The translations under genes and the position numbers were made by a program. Below the pieces are notes generated by a model that worked only from the letters and a program-made list of their open reading frames with translations, did not search any database and was not told the origin of the DNA. 64,000 nt of DNA. It comes from Desulfoscipio sp. XC116. GTDB lineage: Bacteria > Bacillota > Desulfotomaculia > Desulfotomaculales > Desulfallaceae. The stretch spans positions 496,001 through 560,000 of the forward strand of contig NZ_CP156660.1 in assembly GCF_039851975.1 (NCBI RefSeq), given 5' to 3'. This document shows, one piece after another, positions 18,661-26,414 of this stretch (the first letter of the stretch is position 1; the number at the start of each line of letters is the position of its first letter).

Positions 18661-18690
18661 AAGGTTCGGATTTTATTTATGTACGGATAA
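18661..18690 (-). repeat. Right terminal inverted repeat of RIT element B
   Basis: This is the exact reverse complement of 15255-15284. Read leftward it joins the cut ritB of element C after the bases TTCAG, the equivalent position to the left junction (TTCCG). Confidence 0.92.
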
Positions 18691-19436
18691 CTGAAATCGT
18701 ATGCCCTTGGTCTTGAAGCGAGTACAAAATCCGGATACGCCAGCTTCCAGATGCGGCGGAAGTTTCCGGAAATTGCCCCCGAGCCATAGCAGGTATCTCT
18801 GCTTGGGAAAAAATATTTCCTGGCGGGGAATAAGAAAGAAATGGAGCTCTCATATCTCTTTAGATAACCTGAAAGCTCAGTGCTGATATATATCCTCCGG
18901 TTCTTCGGACCTTTAGACTGCCTGACATCAAGAAAACCGGCATCTAAATGGACATCTTCATAAAGCAAAGTCCTTACTTCCTTGCATCTCATGCCGCAAC
19001 AGTACAGAAGCCGGAACATTGCGGGAATTACAAGTTCGCGCCCTTTAAAGCCTGGATGCGCCTTGATGGAATCGCATTCTTCGAAAAAACGTCTGATTTC
19101 TTCAGCAGTAAAAAAATATGGCGGCTCCGGTGTCTGCTGAGTAACGGTTTTAGGCGGTATGATATATATGTCCGCATACCCGTGTTTTATTAGAAAGCGT
19201 CCGAACTCCCTAAAAACCGCCACTACACCGTAAAGGGAGCCCGGTGAATCTGCCACGGTATCAAGATATCCCATGACACTTTCTTTATTTGGGAGTGTTT
19301 CTCCTGTCCGGTTTTTTTCAGTATATCCTACATAATTCATCAAGTAGTAGCCCGAGGTCTCATAGATGCAGCCCAGGCGCTGTTTGTAGAGGATGAATTC
19401 CTCTGCCAATGAACGCAGTGTATGTTCCTTAATCAT
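18691..19436 (-). pseudogene. Tyrosine recombinase, RitB-like, of element C, cut at the catalytic box
   Basis: Read leftward from ATG 19436 (GGAGGTG upstream), about 248 residues of a ritB-type recombinase are intact, including LYCCGMRCKEVRTL (Arg I), up to AYDF. The right end of element B follows, and the frame continues antisense to ritC until 18465, which is an artefact. The GH and Tyr boxes are gone. It is only distantly similar to the ritB of element A, so the two flanks are different elements, not two halves of one gene. Confidence 0.85.
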
Positions 19437-20155
19437 GGCACACCTCCGGAATAGGAAGCGTGCATTCGGCAAGCTTTGCATTCTCGGTGGAAAGATACAA
19501 CACCATGACACTGTTTGGATTTCCATGCCCGGGGGTTTCAGAGATCACAGACAGGGGAATTCCGTGCCGGAGCATCCTTGAAGCGGTGCTATGTCTTGTA
19601 ATTCTTGTGCCATAAATTCTGCCGTTTGCTTTAATGCCGGCATCCAATATGATATGGAGCAGCACATTTCTGCAGCCTGAGTGTGTTTTCAATGGTGCAT
19701 ATGGTGCATTATCTGAAAGGAAGACATATTCAGAGTCCGATGCCGGGCGCTCTGAAAGCAGGTAGTCGATGAGCGCATTTCCAATAGATGACACAAGCGG
19801 TATATTTATTGATTTTCCTGTTTTTTCTTGAACGATATGGATGTAATCATGTCCCCAGTCGATATCTCCCAGCTTGAGATTGCAGATATCCACAGCGCGC
19901 ATACCTGTTTCAAGCGCAATTAGGCTGAGCGCTTTGTTTCTAAATGAAACATTTCCTGATTCCAGATATTTTAACACCTTATCATGCTCTTCATCGGAAT
20001 AAACTTCAAGGATGTCTCTTTTCTTTGGTAAGTGTTCCGGTAGTTCTGATTCGAATCTTGCGGTGGATTCGTGCATCCTGAGGAACATCTTCAGCCCCGG
20101 TAGATGGGAGCCGAGGCTTGTTGGCTGGTAATGCTCCCTGCATACCAACGTGATA
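19429..20155 (-). pseudogene. Tyrosine recombinase, RitA-like, of element C, 5'-truncated
   Basis: About 240 C-terminal residues of a RitA-type recombinase are present: ALETGMRAVDICNL (Arg I), VQEKTGKSINI (hairpin), YGTRITRHSTASRML (box II, where the first His is replaced by Arg), ETPGHGNPNS (GH) and LYLSTE (Tyr). The N-terminal domain is missing because the gene joins the ExeA-like ATPase fragment near 20155-20165. Its stop overlaps the start of the ritB-like gene by eight bases, the trio arrangement again. Loss of the His and of the N-terminus make it inactive. Confidence 0.8.
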
Positions 20156-20167
20156 AAGGTGACAGTG

Positions 20168-20599
20168 TCGCCGCTTATCGTAGACGAAGCGCATCTTTTG
20201 GACAAAGAAATGTTAGAAGAGGTAAGGTTCCTTTTAAACTTTAAAATGGATGCCCAAAGCCCTATGGCACTAATTTTGGTGGGTCAGAGCGAACTGTGGG
20301 ATAAGTTCCAGCTTCAAGCGTACGCCGCCATCCGCCAACGAATTGACCTGCAGTGCAAACTGCCGCACCTGGATCGAGCCCAGGTCGGGGAATATATTAA
20401 TCGGCACCTGGCTTATGCCGGTGCCGAACACGATATCTTTTCAGATAATGCGGTTGATGAAATTTTTCGGTATTTCAGCGGTGCGGCCAGGCTTGTTAAC
20501 AAGGTCTGCAGCCATTGCATGCTCTATGGAGCTCAAAACGGCCGTCGGATTATCGATGATCGCATGGTGAAGTTGGTTATCCAGGGAGAATTGTTATAA
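20168..20599 (+). pseudogene. ExeA/TniB-type transposition ATPase, 5'-truncated
   Basis: The fragment begins at the Walker B region (LIVDEAHLLDKEMLEEVRFL) and continues through sensor-1-like LILVGQSELWDKF to the end (VIQGELL), about 143 residues. The N-terminal half, including the Walker A motif, is missing. Such AAA ATPases accompany DDE transposases in several IS families. Bases 20600-20720 downstream contain several short repeats around GTCCGTCAATTCATGGAC, which may be the IS end. It marks the right edge of the mobile-element accretion. Confidence 0.75.
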
Positions 20600-20810
20600 T
20601 TCTCCCTGCCCCGGGCGGGTGGTCACTGAGTCCGTCAATTCATGGACAATTAACGCCGTCTATTGCTGGACGTTACAGACCGTCAGTAACAGTTAGCCGA
20701 CATAACTAGAAGTGGAACCAACACATTTGATGTATTGAAATGATAATGATGCAAATCAGGTTGATTATAGGTAAAAAAGTGATTGTTTATATAATCCGCT
20801 TATAATAAAA

Positions 20811-20846
20811 GACCCGCATGGCAAAAAAACTGTCATGCGGGTTTGG
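20811..20846 (-). terminator. Terminator of the TrmO-like gene
   Basis: ACCCGCATG and CATGCGGGT form a 9-bp stem. Read leftward it is followed by CTTTTATT, fitting the gene transcribed on the minus strand. Confidence 0.75.
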
Positions 20847-20851
20847 GTTAA

Positions 20852-21328
20852 TTAAAAGTTAAATTCGCTTTTCCAGTCAAAATCGCCGGACTTTTCACAG
20901 CTTTTGGGCCAATGGCTGCACCATTGGGGGACAATAGGTGCCTCCACACGGTCAAGACTGGGGATATAGGGTTTGATGTCCAATACGGGGCTGTCGTTGT
21001 CGGCGTCAATGTATGCCAATCCGATCACGGCGTTCTCCTTGTCTATATAGGTTACCTGGGCGCAGGAAAGCGCCAGGGGATTAGGGCGTTCCGGCGAACG
21101 GGTCGCAAAGGTGCCAAGAAGAGCGGGACCATGGGTATAAGGACTTTTTACCGAAAGCTTTGTCCGCGAAGCCTCATTGTCGCAGCCGCTGAACCACCAG
21201 AATACCTGCAGATAACCAAAGCTCTCCAACACTTCCAAGGCAGGCAGATATGATCTGTTCAAAACGATATGCGTTTCAGACTGATTGTTAACAATTTTTC
21301 CAACTGGTTTTACCGTCATTTTTTCCAT
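20852..21328 (-). CDS. TrmO/TsaA-family SAM-dependent methyltransferase (UPF0066)
   Basis: The 158-residue protein carries the family signature GTFATRSPERPNPLALS (about 72-88) and the following strand with a conserved DxKPYIP motif (SPVLDIKPYIPSLD). TrmO proteins methylate N6-threonylcarbamoyladenosine 37 of some tRNAs. Short, stand-alone members in anaerobes often sit near metal or cofactor genes and may have other methyl targets, so the tRNA role here is not certain. It is monocistronic, with AAAGGAA before its ATG. A perfect 14-bp palindrome lies in its promoter region. Confidence 0.75.
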   Translation of the reverse strand: MEKMTVKPVGKIVNNQSETHIVLNRSYLPALEVLESFGYLQVFWWFSGCDNEASRTKLSVKSPYTHGPALLGTFATRSPERPNPLALSCAQVTYIDKENAVIGLAYIDADNDSPVLDIKPYIPSLDRVEAPIVPQWCSHWPKSCEKSGDFDWKSEFNF

Positions 21329-21352
21329 AAATAAATTCCTTTCGTGGTTTAT

Positions 21353-21366
21353 TTACGGTACCGTAA
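21353..21366 (-). promoter_or_regulatory. Palindrome in the promoter region of the TrmO-like gene
   Basis: TTACGGTACCGTAA is a perfect 14-bp dyad 25 bp upstream of the start codon. It is a candidate operator for a dimeric repressor; the cognate regulator is not identified. Confidence 0.4.
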
Positions 21367-21714
21367 TTCTCAGTATAACGATAGTTTTTTATACTTCAAG
21401 CCTTTTTTTAACTGCATGCTGCCTGGTCGCAGCGATTCCCGCCGATTATCCTCGGTACCGGGGAAAAGGTTGCAATAAGCTCTACGGTTTTTAAATTCAC
21501 CCTGCCGCTGTATGGTTCACCGGCTGCTCAGTCAAGTAACTGCCTGCCCGAGCAGGAAAATGGATAAAAAGCATCAATCGGACGCGCCTTTAATATTCTC
21601 AGACTTTTTACCGTTGGGTTTATTATCCTTTGGGAACAAACTTTGGCATTGGAACGTCGGAACAATAAAGGGCGGTAGCATCAAAGGATGAAAATCCGGG
21701 GACCTTATGCTATT

Positions 21715-21764
21715 CTGAGCGTTAGTAAGAGGTCTTAGGCCCCAGATTCTCTACTAACGCTCAG
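21715..21764. repeat. Intergenic inverted repeat with 13-bp arms
   Basis: CTGAGCGTTAGTA and TACTAACGCTCAG are perfect arms around a 24-base centre, in the 518-bp space between the TrmO-like and YcdB-domain genes. It has the look of a dispersed REP-like repeat rather than a terminator, since no T-run follows. The rest of 21367-21846 shows no gene. Confidence 0.55.
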
Positions 21765-21846
21765 GATGACACTTTTAATACTTATTTGCGGGATAGGAAA
21801 TTGCAAACCGGGAAAATACGAACAGGATTTTGCGAGGTGATAACTT

Positions 21847-23352
21847 ATGGAACATAGATACGACAAATTTCGGGAAAAAGCGTCGTCCATTGTTCCCATC
21901 CCCGAGAATTACCATTTGCTAGTTGAAGACAACGTAGCGGATGAAAGGTTTTTTATTTGGGAGGACCCTCAACATCCGGAAGCCGATATTAAAGTAACCT
22001 TAGATTTGCAAACAGGCGCACTGATGAAATTATTAGTCGGCGAGAAGCAAGATAACGCTCATACCGATACGGATTGTGCCACCCCCTCTGCCGGTCAGGC
22101 AAAAAGAACTGCTGATGAATTTATCAAGCAATATCTGCCTGATCTCCGGGGAGAATATACGTGGGTTTATATCGAAGCAGGCCGGCGCCATATGCATATC
22201 AGCTACCGGCAGGAAACAGGCGGCCTGCCCCTTCCTTTCACGGGATGCGACTGTATCGTGGACAGCGGTGGGAACATTACGGACTTTGAGCATTACGGCC
22301 GCAAAAATAAACCGGCGTGGCCGGCGTCTATTGCTGATGTAAAAACAGTTAAACAGCAAATAGTGGGAGACCTGCGCATGAAGCTGTGCATTGTGCGCCT
22401 CTACCCATCTATGCACGAAGTTGAAGACCTGGAATACCGTCTGGTTTACGAGCCGGCGCCGTGCTTCCGTTCTTTTAACGCGGTAACGGGTCGCGATCTT
22501 TTTGGGCCTGATCACTATTGGATGCCGCACAGCCATCCCGTACCCCCTCCGCAGACAGTACCGGAGCAACAGGACAATAATATCGAAGAATTGATCGGTG
22601 TCGATCCTCATTTGTTTGTCTTGGTTCGAGAGCAGGAAGACGAAAAAAGTATTCGCTATGTCTGGAAGGAAAAAGAGCATGCGCATCAACCGGCTGCAAT
22701 CGCGGAAGATCGTTCCTTTAAGGCATACTGGCGCAAGAAGCTCCCTGGCATATGGTTGTTGGGTAACTCCATTGTAGCCGTGGTCGAAAAAAGCACCGGG
22801 CGCCTTCGCCAATTGTATAAAGACTATGCTTGCGCAGGAAACCTTGCACTGAGCCGGGATGAATGCTTGGAGAAGGCGTTGCATTTCTTGCAGCGTGTCT
22901 TTCCCGAGTACCCGCATTATCTCCGACTTCAGGAAAATGAAGAACCGGAGGATGGCCAACGTCCGGACCGGGAATTTTTTGCTTTTGACATTTACGTTAA
23001 CGGTATCCCCATACACTTGGAAACTGTAAGGGTAGGTGTGCATACCGCGACCGGAGAGATTGGCATTTACAGTGGTGTTTCTTTTGAAATGATTTCGATG
23101 CTGGCCGGGCGTAATTTCCAGCCCGGAATTACTGAACAAGAGGCGTTAAAACTCTATTTGGGACATTTGGATGTGGAACTGGTATGGCTTGAACGCAAGG
23201 AAGAAGATTTTTGCGGGTATCAGTTGATTTATCGCCCGACAACCTCAGCGGATCGAACTGTCTCTACCCCTGAATATGGTGAACGGCGTGGAGTTCAATA
23301 TATTGATGCGTGCAGCGGCAAACTGATCTGGAGCGGAGTTGTGAAAAAATAG
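21847..23352 (+). CDS. YcdB/YcdC-domain protein
   Basis: The 501-residue soluble protein resembles the YcdB/YcdC repeat family of Bacillales and Clostridia. It contains two similar halves, each with an Asp/Glu-rich PepSY-like helix followed by a strand set (for example TADEFIKQYLPDLRGEYTWV near 88 and CLEKALHFLQRVFPEYPHYL near 340). No signal peptide or membrane helix is seen, unlike many relatives that carry one. The function of the family is unknown. It starts at ATG 21847 with GCGAGGTGA upstream and appears monocistronic. Confidence 0.6.
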   Translation: MEHRYDKFREKASSIVPIPENYHLLVEDNVADERFFIWEDPQHPEADIKVTLDLQTGALMKLLVGEKQDNAHTDTDCATPSAGQAKRTADEFIKQYLPDLRGEYTWVYIEAGRRHMHISYRQETGGLPLPFTGCDCIVDSGGNITDFEHYGRKNKPAWPASIADVKTVKQQIVGDLRMKLCIVRLYPSMHEVEDLEYRLVYEPAPCFRSFNAVTGRDLFGPDHYWMPHSHPVPPPQTVPEQQDNNIEELIGVDPHLFVLVREQEDEKSIRYVWKEKEHAHQPAAIAEDRSFKAYWRKKLPGIWLLGNSIVAVVEKSTGRLRQLYKDYACAGNLALSRDECLEKALHFLQRVFPEYPHYLRLQENEEPEDGQRPDREFFAFDIYVNGIPIHLETVRVGVHTATGEIGIYSGVSFEMISMLAGRNFQPGITEQEALKLYLGHLDVELVWLERKEEDFCGYQLIYRPTTSADRTVSTPEYGERRGVQYIDACSGKLIWSGVVKK

Positions 23353-23590
23353 TGAACTCGTTCGGCTTAAACTGAATAACGGGGCTTCAGATGGGGACGT
23401 TGCCCCATCTGAAGTAAAAATAGGAACGGGAGTGTCGTAAAACTACTTTCCTAAAGTAGTAAGCGATACTCTCTTTACTAAATTCAGTCAATTATTCCGA
23501 TAAAAATTTGGTATCTTTATAAAAAGCCGCGGCACTATGAACTATTTAGCCCGTTGTGCAACAGCCCCGTCTTGGAATTTGATAAATTAA
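23353..23590 (+). repeat. Hairpin repeat, copy interrupted by the 137-bp element
   Basis: A perfect 12-bp hairpin (CTTCAGATGGGG/CCCCATCTGAAG, 23385-23414) is followed by TAAAAATAGGAAC. After the inserted 137-bp element comes CTTGGAATTTGATAAA. The same order without the insert is seen at 52455-52562, and inverted at 24128-24243. No gene is supported in 23353-24269. Confidence 0.75.
23431..23567 (-). repeat. 137-bp dispersed repeat, copy B (IS-end-like)
   Basis: This is the inverted partner of 1457-1594, about 90 percent identical. Here too it sits inside a hairpin repeat, but in the opposite orientation. Confidence 0.8.
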
Positions 23591-23927
23591 GTCGTGTTAT
23601 ATTAACGATCCCCATAAGTTTAGGGTTTGGTTGGTATGTTTTCTAAAGTTGAGACGTCAGGTGTAGCTCGTATAAATCCGGTAAATATGTATAAATTGAT
23701 ACAATGTTTGGCGGGCAGTAATTGTTGTGTTATTGCTGGGATGGAAAAGGCGGATCGAACCAACTAAAGAGCAGGCGCAAAAGATGTTCCATTAAGATGA
23801 AAAAAGATGAAAAAATTTTTTATTAGACGAGTAAGAATATTATAACTTGCTTATTTTTGTCCATGGACGAAATGTCACGGGCAAAAGCCTTTTGTGTTAG
23901 CCCATCCTAAGCGGAAATGCCTAAAAT

Positions 23928-23976
23928 CCGTTAAAATAGCACTGTTGACAGCCTTTAAGAGGTATGATATTGTGCA
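23928..23976 (+). promoter_or_regulatory. Duplicated promoter module, copy 1
   Basis: TTGACA (23945-23950), a 17-base spacer and TATTGT form a candidate sigma-A promoter. The surrounding 49 bases recur with about 80 percent identity at 33506-33554. Both copies lie 100-150 bp upstream of a GTTAGR-N4-YCTAAC palindrome. Confidence 0.55.
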
Positions 23977-24110
23977 GATGTTGGAAAAAAACTGTTTCGG
24001 GTTTTTGGATAAGCAAGCTTGTTTCGGCAAGGATTGCTGGATATTGTTGGCGTTAGGCAAGGGAACGATCGCAAATCGGTACGGGAAATCTCATTTTTTT
24101 TAATTAACCA

Positions 24111-24126
24111 GTTAGGGTGACCTAAC
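24111..24126. promoter_or_regulatory. DtxR-type operator 1
   Basis: GTTAGGGTGACCTAAC resembles the half-sites of DtxR/IdeR iron boxes (TTAGG...CCTAA). It lies between the promoter module and the YbaN-ABC fusion gene. Sister sites are at 29078 and 33653. Confidence 0.65.
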
Positions 24127-24127
24127 T

Positions 24128-24243
24128 CTATCAAATTCAAGATTCCCACTGCTATAAGTGGGAGTTCCTATTCCTACTTCAGGTGGGGTAAAATCCCCAT
24201 CCAGAAGAAGTCCCGATGTGCGGCTTTGCTTTAGTTGAACGAG
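24128..24243 (-). repeat. Hairpin repeat, inverted copy
   Basis: Read leftward, a CTTCTGGATGGGG...CCCCACCTGAAG hairpin is followed by TAGGAATAGGAAC, a second hairpin TCCCACTTATAGCAGTGGGA, and CTTGAATTTGATA. It matches the layout at 52455-52562 and separates the operator from the ABC gene, so it is probably transcribed in the leader. Confidence 0.7.
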
Positions 24244-24269
24244 TTTATTTTGAGGCGGGGGATGCGGCA

Positions 24270-26414
24270 ATGGCTAGGGTTGTATATATCTCGTTGGGTT
24301 ATGTCTGTATTATCTTGGGGGCCATTGGAGTGGTGCTGCCGCTGCTGCCTACCACTCCGTTTCTGCTGGCGGCTGCTTTTTGCCTGTCGCGCGGTTCAAA
24401 GCGATTTCACCGCTGGTTTACAGGTACGGCCCTGTACCGCAACCATCTGGAGGATTTTGCCCGGGATCGCGCCATGACCCTAGCAGCCAAAATAAAGATT
24501 TTGGGCCTGGTTTTCGGCTTGCTCTTGCTGGTTTTCTTGCATACCGATAAGGTTATAGTCAGGGCCGCTGTCGTTTGCATGGCCGTTATAAAATATTACT
24601 ATTTCTTTTTTAAAATTAAGACGATTCAAGCGCCGTTTAAATTGCCCACCGCTGCTTCCGTACCAAGAAGGCTGCTGTCCCTGGTGCGGGAAGCGGGAAA
24701 ATATATCATGCTCACCGTGCTGTTCCGATGGCTGGGGCTTCTTTGCAGCGTGACGGCTGTAGCGGCAATGGCCTGCCTGTTGCAGCGAAGCTTGGAGCAG
24801 GCGCTTCCCTCCGCCCTTTTGCCTCAATTGCTGCTGCTTATCACCGGGGCGGTCGCCCTACGCTTCTTCTGTATCTGGCTGAGTGCGGAATTTTCGCACC
24901 GTGTGGCGGTGCAGGCCAAAGGGGTGCTGCGTTCTCGGATTTACGACAAAACTTTAAAAATGGGCCCGGCCTACAGGGAAAAAATATCGACGGCCTCTCT
25001 GCTGCAGATGTCGGTGGAAGGAGTGGAGCAACTGCAGGTCTATTTGAGCGGTTATCTGCCGCAGTTTTATTACAGCGTGCTGGCGCCGGTTACGCTGTTC
25101 GCGCTGCTTTCCCTGATCAGTATTAAAGTGGCGCTGGTGTTCCTGCTGTGCGTGCCCCTGATTCCCTTGTCCATGCTGGCGGTGCAAAAGGCTGCCAGGA
25201 GGCTGATGCGGCGGTACTGGGGGAAATATACCGACCTGGGTCAAGACTTTTTGGAAAGTCTGCAGGGACTGACGACGCTGAAAATCTACAATGCGGACCA
25301 AGCCAGGCACGAGCAAATGAATGCTTCCGCCGAAAGCTTTCGCAAAATCACCATGAGAGTTTTGCGCATGCAGTTAAGCTCCGTTACGCTCATGGACCTG
25401 ATTGCTTATGGCGGGACGGCGGTGGGCATCATTGTTGCCCTGACGGAGGTAAGACAGGGCAACATGGCCCTGTGGAGCGGCATTTGTGTAATTCTGCTTT
25501 CTTCGGAGTTCTTTCTGCCGCTTCGCTTGCTCGGCTCATTATTCCACAGCTCCATGAACGGCATTGCGGCGGGAGAAAAGATCTTTGCTTTTCTGAATAT
25601 GGAGGAGCCCGGGAAAAAAAACGGGGTGTTGGAAGACTTCGATATTCGGCTGACCAACTGCCGCTTTTCCTATGACGGGCGCCGGGAGGCGTTGAAAAAC
25701 ATCTCTTTACATATCCCCGTCGGAAGTTTTGCGGCCATTGTGGGCGAGTCGGGCTCGGGGAAAAGCACACTGGTGGGTATCCTGGCCGGGACGCGCCGGA
25801 ACTATACCGGCTCCGTGCGGGTTGGAGGTCGGGAACTTAACAGTATAGGTGAGGAGAGCATTATGCATAGCATAAACCTGGTGGAGCATGACAGCTATGT
25901 CTTTAAGGGGACGGTGGCGGACAATCTCTTAATGGGCTGTCCCGGGGCCTCGGCAAAGGATATGCTGGAGGCGCTTAAAAAAGTAAGGCTGTACGATTAT
26001 GTAATGACTCAGGGCGGGCTGGATATGCAAATCCGGGAACAGGGATCAAACCTGTCGGGGGGGCAGCGGCAGCGTTTGGCCGTGGCCAGGGCCCTTTTGC
26101 ACGGAGGTGATATCTACATATTCGACGAAGCTACCTCCAACATGGACGCCGAAAGCGAGGAAGGCGTGCTGGAGGCGCTGGAAGCACTGGTGGGGAAAAA
26201 GACCGTCATTTTAGTCACTCACCGTCTGGCGGTGGCCGGCAGGGCGGACAGGATTTTTGTCTTTAAAGACGGGGTATTGACGGGGAGTGGAGCGCATGGC
26301 GCGCTGTATCGGCAAAACACATATTACGCCAGCCTCGTTGATACGCAGTACAACGAGGAAAATTTATTGGAAGTTAAGGAAGGTGGACTATGCGCAGAAG
26401 CTGGCTATCCATAG
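24270..26414 (+). CDS. Fusion of YbaN (DUF454) domain to an ABC exporter-type half-transporter
   Basis: Residues 1-120 form a YbaN/DUF454 membrane domain (LGAIGVVLPLLPTTPFLLAAAFCL is characteristic). It is followed by a six-helix ABC exporter-type membrane domain (about 145-440) and an ATPase domain with GESGSGKST (Walker A, about 507), LSGGQRQR (signature) and IYIFDEATSNMDAES (Walker B). It resembles CydD/IrtA-like half-transporters and should pair with the next gene, which it overlaps by 25 bases. ATG 24270 is preferred over an upstream frame inside a hairpin repeat. The operator at 24111 and the ChuW-like and flavodoxin genes downstream suggest heme or iron-compound transport. The direction of transport is not evident. 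Confidence 0.82.
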   Translation: MARVVYISLGYVCIILGAIGVVLPLLPTTPFLLAAAFCLSRGSKRFHRWFTGTALYRNHLEDFARDRAMTLAAKIKILGLVFGLLLLVFLHTDKVIVRAAVVCMAVIKYYYFFFKIKTIQAPFKLPTAASVPRRLLSLVREAGKYIMLTVLFRWLGLLCSVTAVAAMACLLQRSLEQALPSALLPQLLLLITGAVALRFFCIWLSAEFSHRVAVQAKGVLRSRIYDKTLKMGPAYREKISTASLLQMSVEGVEQLQVYLSGYLPQFYYSVLAPVTLFALLSLISIKVALVFLLCVPLIPLSMLAVQKAARRLMRRYWGKYTDLGQDFLESLQGLTTLKIYNADQARHEQMNASAESFRKITMRVLRMQLSSVTLMDLIAYGGTAVGIIVALTEVRQGNMALWSGICVILLSSEFFLPLRLLGSLFHSSMNGIAAGEKIFAFLNMEEPGKKNGVLEDFDIRLTNCRFSYDGRREALKNISLHIPVGSFAAIVGESGSGKSTLVGILAGTRRNYTGSVRVGGRELNSIGEESIMHSINLVEHDSYVFKGTVADNLLMGCPGASAKDMLEALKKVRLYDYVMTQGGLDMQIREQGSNLSGGQRQRLAVARALLHGGDIYIFDEATSNMDAESEEGVLEALEALVGKKTVILVTHRLAVAGRADRIFVFKDGVLTGSGAHGALYRQNTYYASLVDTQYNEENLLEVKEGGLCAEAGYP

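Larger units (their letters stand above)
15255..18690 (+). mobile_element. Complete RIT (recombinases in trio) element B
   Basis: A 3436-bp element is bounded by perfect 30-bp inverted repeats beginning TTATCCGTAC. It carries three consecutive, overlapping tyrosine recombinase genes in the order and sizes of known RIT elements (RitA 413, RitB 321, RitC 348 residues). At both ends, an inner inverted copy of the arm (AAGGT..GGAT) lies exactly 38 bp from the terminal arm (15268-15284/15323-15341 on the left, 18612-18622/18661-18671 on the right). Each end therefore looks like a core recombination site with two inverted binding arms. The genes are intact, so the element may still move. Confidence 0.87.

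Noticed and set aside
18465-18690. C-terminal extension of the minus-strand recombinase frame
   Set aside because: This part is the right end of RIT element B and antisense to ritC; it is a by-product of the insertion, not a recombinase domain.
22033-23139. 368-codon minus-strand frame
   Set aside because: It lies entirely opposite the YcdB/YcdC-domain gene and has no recognisable motif.
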